Shown here: piece after piece, positions 62,843 through 64,000 of the stretch
Layout: the number at the start of each line of letters is the position of its first letter
Numbering within the stretch: position 1 is the stretch's first letter
DNA from: Firmicutes bacterium UBA5449
GTDB lineage: Bacteria; Bacillota; SHA-98; UBA4971
Reading direction: 5' to 3'
Assembly (NCBI GenBank): GCA_002424305.1
Contig: DIQZ01000035.1
Location: forward strand, 200,693 to 264,692
DNA: 64,000 nt
Program-made: the position numbers and the translations under genes
The notes under the pieces: model-generated
Seen by the model: the letters and a program-made list of their open reading frames with translations, nothing else
What the model was told of the DNA's origin: nothing
The model's database searches: none

Positions 62843-62871
62843 ATCTTACCATTTGTCCACCGGGTAATCAA
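62843..62871 (-). promoter_or_regulatory. Promoter of the B12 operon
   Basis: Minus strand TTGATT (62866-62871), 17 bases, TAAGAT (62843-62848); predicted start near 62836, just before the riboswitch. Confidence 0.65.
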
Positions 62872-62999
62872 TTGATCTTTCGGTAACCGGAAACCATCTT
62901 GACGTCATAGTATGTAAAGGCGTTCTTCTTACGGTTCTCGAAATCGTTACATTTTCCTTACTCATGTTAGTAGTCTGTGCTTGGAAATGAGGTGAAGTC

Positions 63000-64000
63000 G
63001 TGATATCTCTTGATGATGACGCAGTAGGAGCAATTCCTCTTTCATCGGTATCCCCGCATGTAGCCTGCAGGATCTACCGACTTACTTCGAAAGAGCAGGC
63101 CCGAAGGCGTCTACTCCATATTGGGTTTACCCCTGGGGTGAAGGTCATCCCTATCCGACGAAGCCCAACAGGTGATCCTACTGCATATTTCGTAAGAGGC
63201 GCTGTAGTAGCACTTAGAAGAGAACAAGCTGACGAAGTCATGGTGAAAATAAATCCTCCATTATTTCCTGATACGGGATTATCGCCTGAATCTGAAGACA
63301 ATACAAAGAGGCACCTGCCTACTGATAATAGCCCATTATTCTCTTACCTAAACGCACCAAACCATCTCAATAGGCTAATTAATCACCTGCAAACCGCTGT
63401 GATCTGTGCCCTACCGATTATCATGAGACTGGAAAGCAAGCCACTCCCCAAATATACAGTAGCCTTAGCAGGTAACCCTAATACCGGGAAAAGTGCCTTG
63501 TTTAATGCACTTACCGGGCTGAATCAACATACAGGTAACTGGCCCGGAAAAACTGTGGTAGTGGCTGAAGGTATCTGTTTGCATCAGGGGACATCATTTC
63601 GAATCATAGATCTGCCCGGCACATATTCCTTGCTGGCCAGCTCGAAAGAGGAAGAAGTAGCAAGAGACTTCATATGCTTTGGCAAGCCTGATGTAACTGT
63701 TGTAGTAAGTGATGCTACATGCCTTGAGAGAAACCTCAACCTCGTTTTAGAAATACTCGAAGTTACCTCTAAAGTCGTGGTTGCTCTCAACCTTATGGAC
63801 GAAGCACACCGAAAGAAGATATCCATTGATATCCAGGGTCTCTCATCATCTCTTGGAGTACCTGTAATGCCAACAGTAGGGAGACTTGGATTGGGGCTTG
63901 CGAAGCTCATGGACACTGTCCAAGCTGTGGCTGACGGACATATTATGACACATCCGTCTCAGCTTACATACGATAGAAGCATAGAGGAAGCTGTAAGCCT
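63000..64000 (+). CDS. feoB: FeoA-FeoB fused ferrous iron transporter, N-terminal part
   Basis: Single frame open from GTG 63000 (GAGGTGA just upstream) to the window edge. Residues about 10-85 are a FeoA SH3-like domain (ARRRLLHIGFTPGVKVIPI ... RGAVVALRREQADEV). A 70-residue linker follows, then the FeoB G domain: GNPNTGKSALFN at 158, switch HTGNWPGKTV, DLPGTYSL, NLMDEAHRK and PTVGRLGLGL. The membrane part is beyond the edge. FeoB imports Fe(II); the FeoA piece normally is a separate protein. Divergent from the B12 operon. Confidence 0.92.
   Translation, partial: MISLDDDAVGAIPLSSVSPHVACRIYRLTSKEQARRRLLHIGFTPGVKVIPIRRSPTGDPTAYFVRGAVVALRREQADEVMVKINPPLFPDTGLSPESEDNTKRHLPTDNSPLFSYLNAPNHLNRLINHLQTAVICALPIIMRLESKPLPKYTVALAGNPNTGKSALFNALTGLNQHTGNWPGKTVVVAEGICLHQGTSFRIIDLPGTYSLLASSKEEEVARDFICFGKPDVTVVVSDATCLERNLNLVLEILEVTSKVVVALNLMDEAHRKKISIDIQGLSSSLGVPVMPTVGRLGLGLAKLMDTVQAVADGHIMTHPSQLTYDRSIEEAVS

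Overview
The window is a gene-dense chromosomal segment of an anaerobic, spore-forming member of the Bacillota, probably a clostridial-grade lineage. The evidence is the sporulation set (SigH-like sigma factor, SpoVS, YlbJ, Spo0A, SleB/YpeB), FapR control of a fab cluster, Gram-positive gene order (rnhB-rbgA-lepB-rplS-trmD-rimM-khpA-rpsP-ffh-ftsY-smc), a T-box ahead of ileS, and an [FeFe]-hydrogenase operon. No species-level call is possible from the sequence alone.

Layout. 1-25.8 kb: one long minus-strand block with topA (cut by the window edge), dprA, comM, yraN, rnhB, rbgA, lepB, rplS, trmD, rimM, khpA, rpsP, ffh, ftsY, smc, a SigH-like sigma gene, spoVS, rnc, the fatty-acid/phospholipid genes fabF-acpP-fabG-fabD-fabH-plsX-fapR, rpmF-yceD, a LysM protein and a SepM/YlbL-type protease. 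26-33.8 kb: ylbJ (+), coaD, rsmD, fakA/yloV, yloU, rpmB (+), a secreted Ig-like protein, a phosphoesterase and a Nudix hydrolase. 33.8-38.7 kb: ileS with its T-box, the second copy of a 115-bp folded repeat, a zinc-ribbon protein and an unrecognised exported protein. 39-46 kb: the hydrogenase locus. 46-53.5 kb: a heterodimeric ABC exporter, agmatinase plus pyruvoyl arginine decarboxylase, a KtrB-type channel and a holin-like protein. 53.7-58.8 kb: tRNA-Arg(CCG), spo0A, sleB-ypeB, a Nif3 protein and an HtrA protease. 58.9-64 kb: a cobalamin-riboswitch-controlled B12 uptake operon (btuF-btuC-btuD-cobO) and a divergent FeoA-FeoB fusion running off the edge.

The most unusual system is at 39-46 kb. 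NuoE, a NuoF protein fused in frame to a complete GltD/NfnB-like NADPH oxidoreductase, and an [FeFe]-hydrogenase HydA form one operon. It is preceded by a near-consensus sigma-54 promoter and three identical-spacing dyads (AATGC-N6-GCATT). The adjacent gene encodes a sigma-54 activator with an N-terminal 2[4Fe-4S] ferredoxin domain. Together these look like an Fe-S/redox-sensing activator that switches on a hydrogenase able to join the NADH, NADPH and perhaps ferredoxin pools.

A second theme is visible sporulation control. SigH-type promoters precede spo0A and spoVS, a SigG-type promoter precedes sleB-ypeB and a SigE-like one precedes ylbJ, and the SigH-like factor is encoded in the same window. 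A FapR operator nearly identical to the Bacillus site lies before fapR. All start sites given here were chosen from visible Shine-Dalgarno sequences; several are GTG or TTG.
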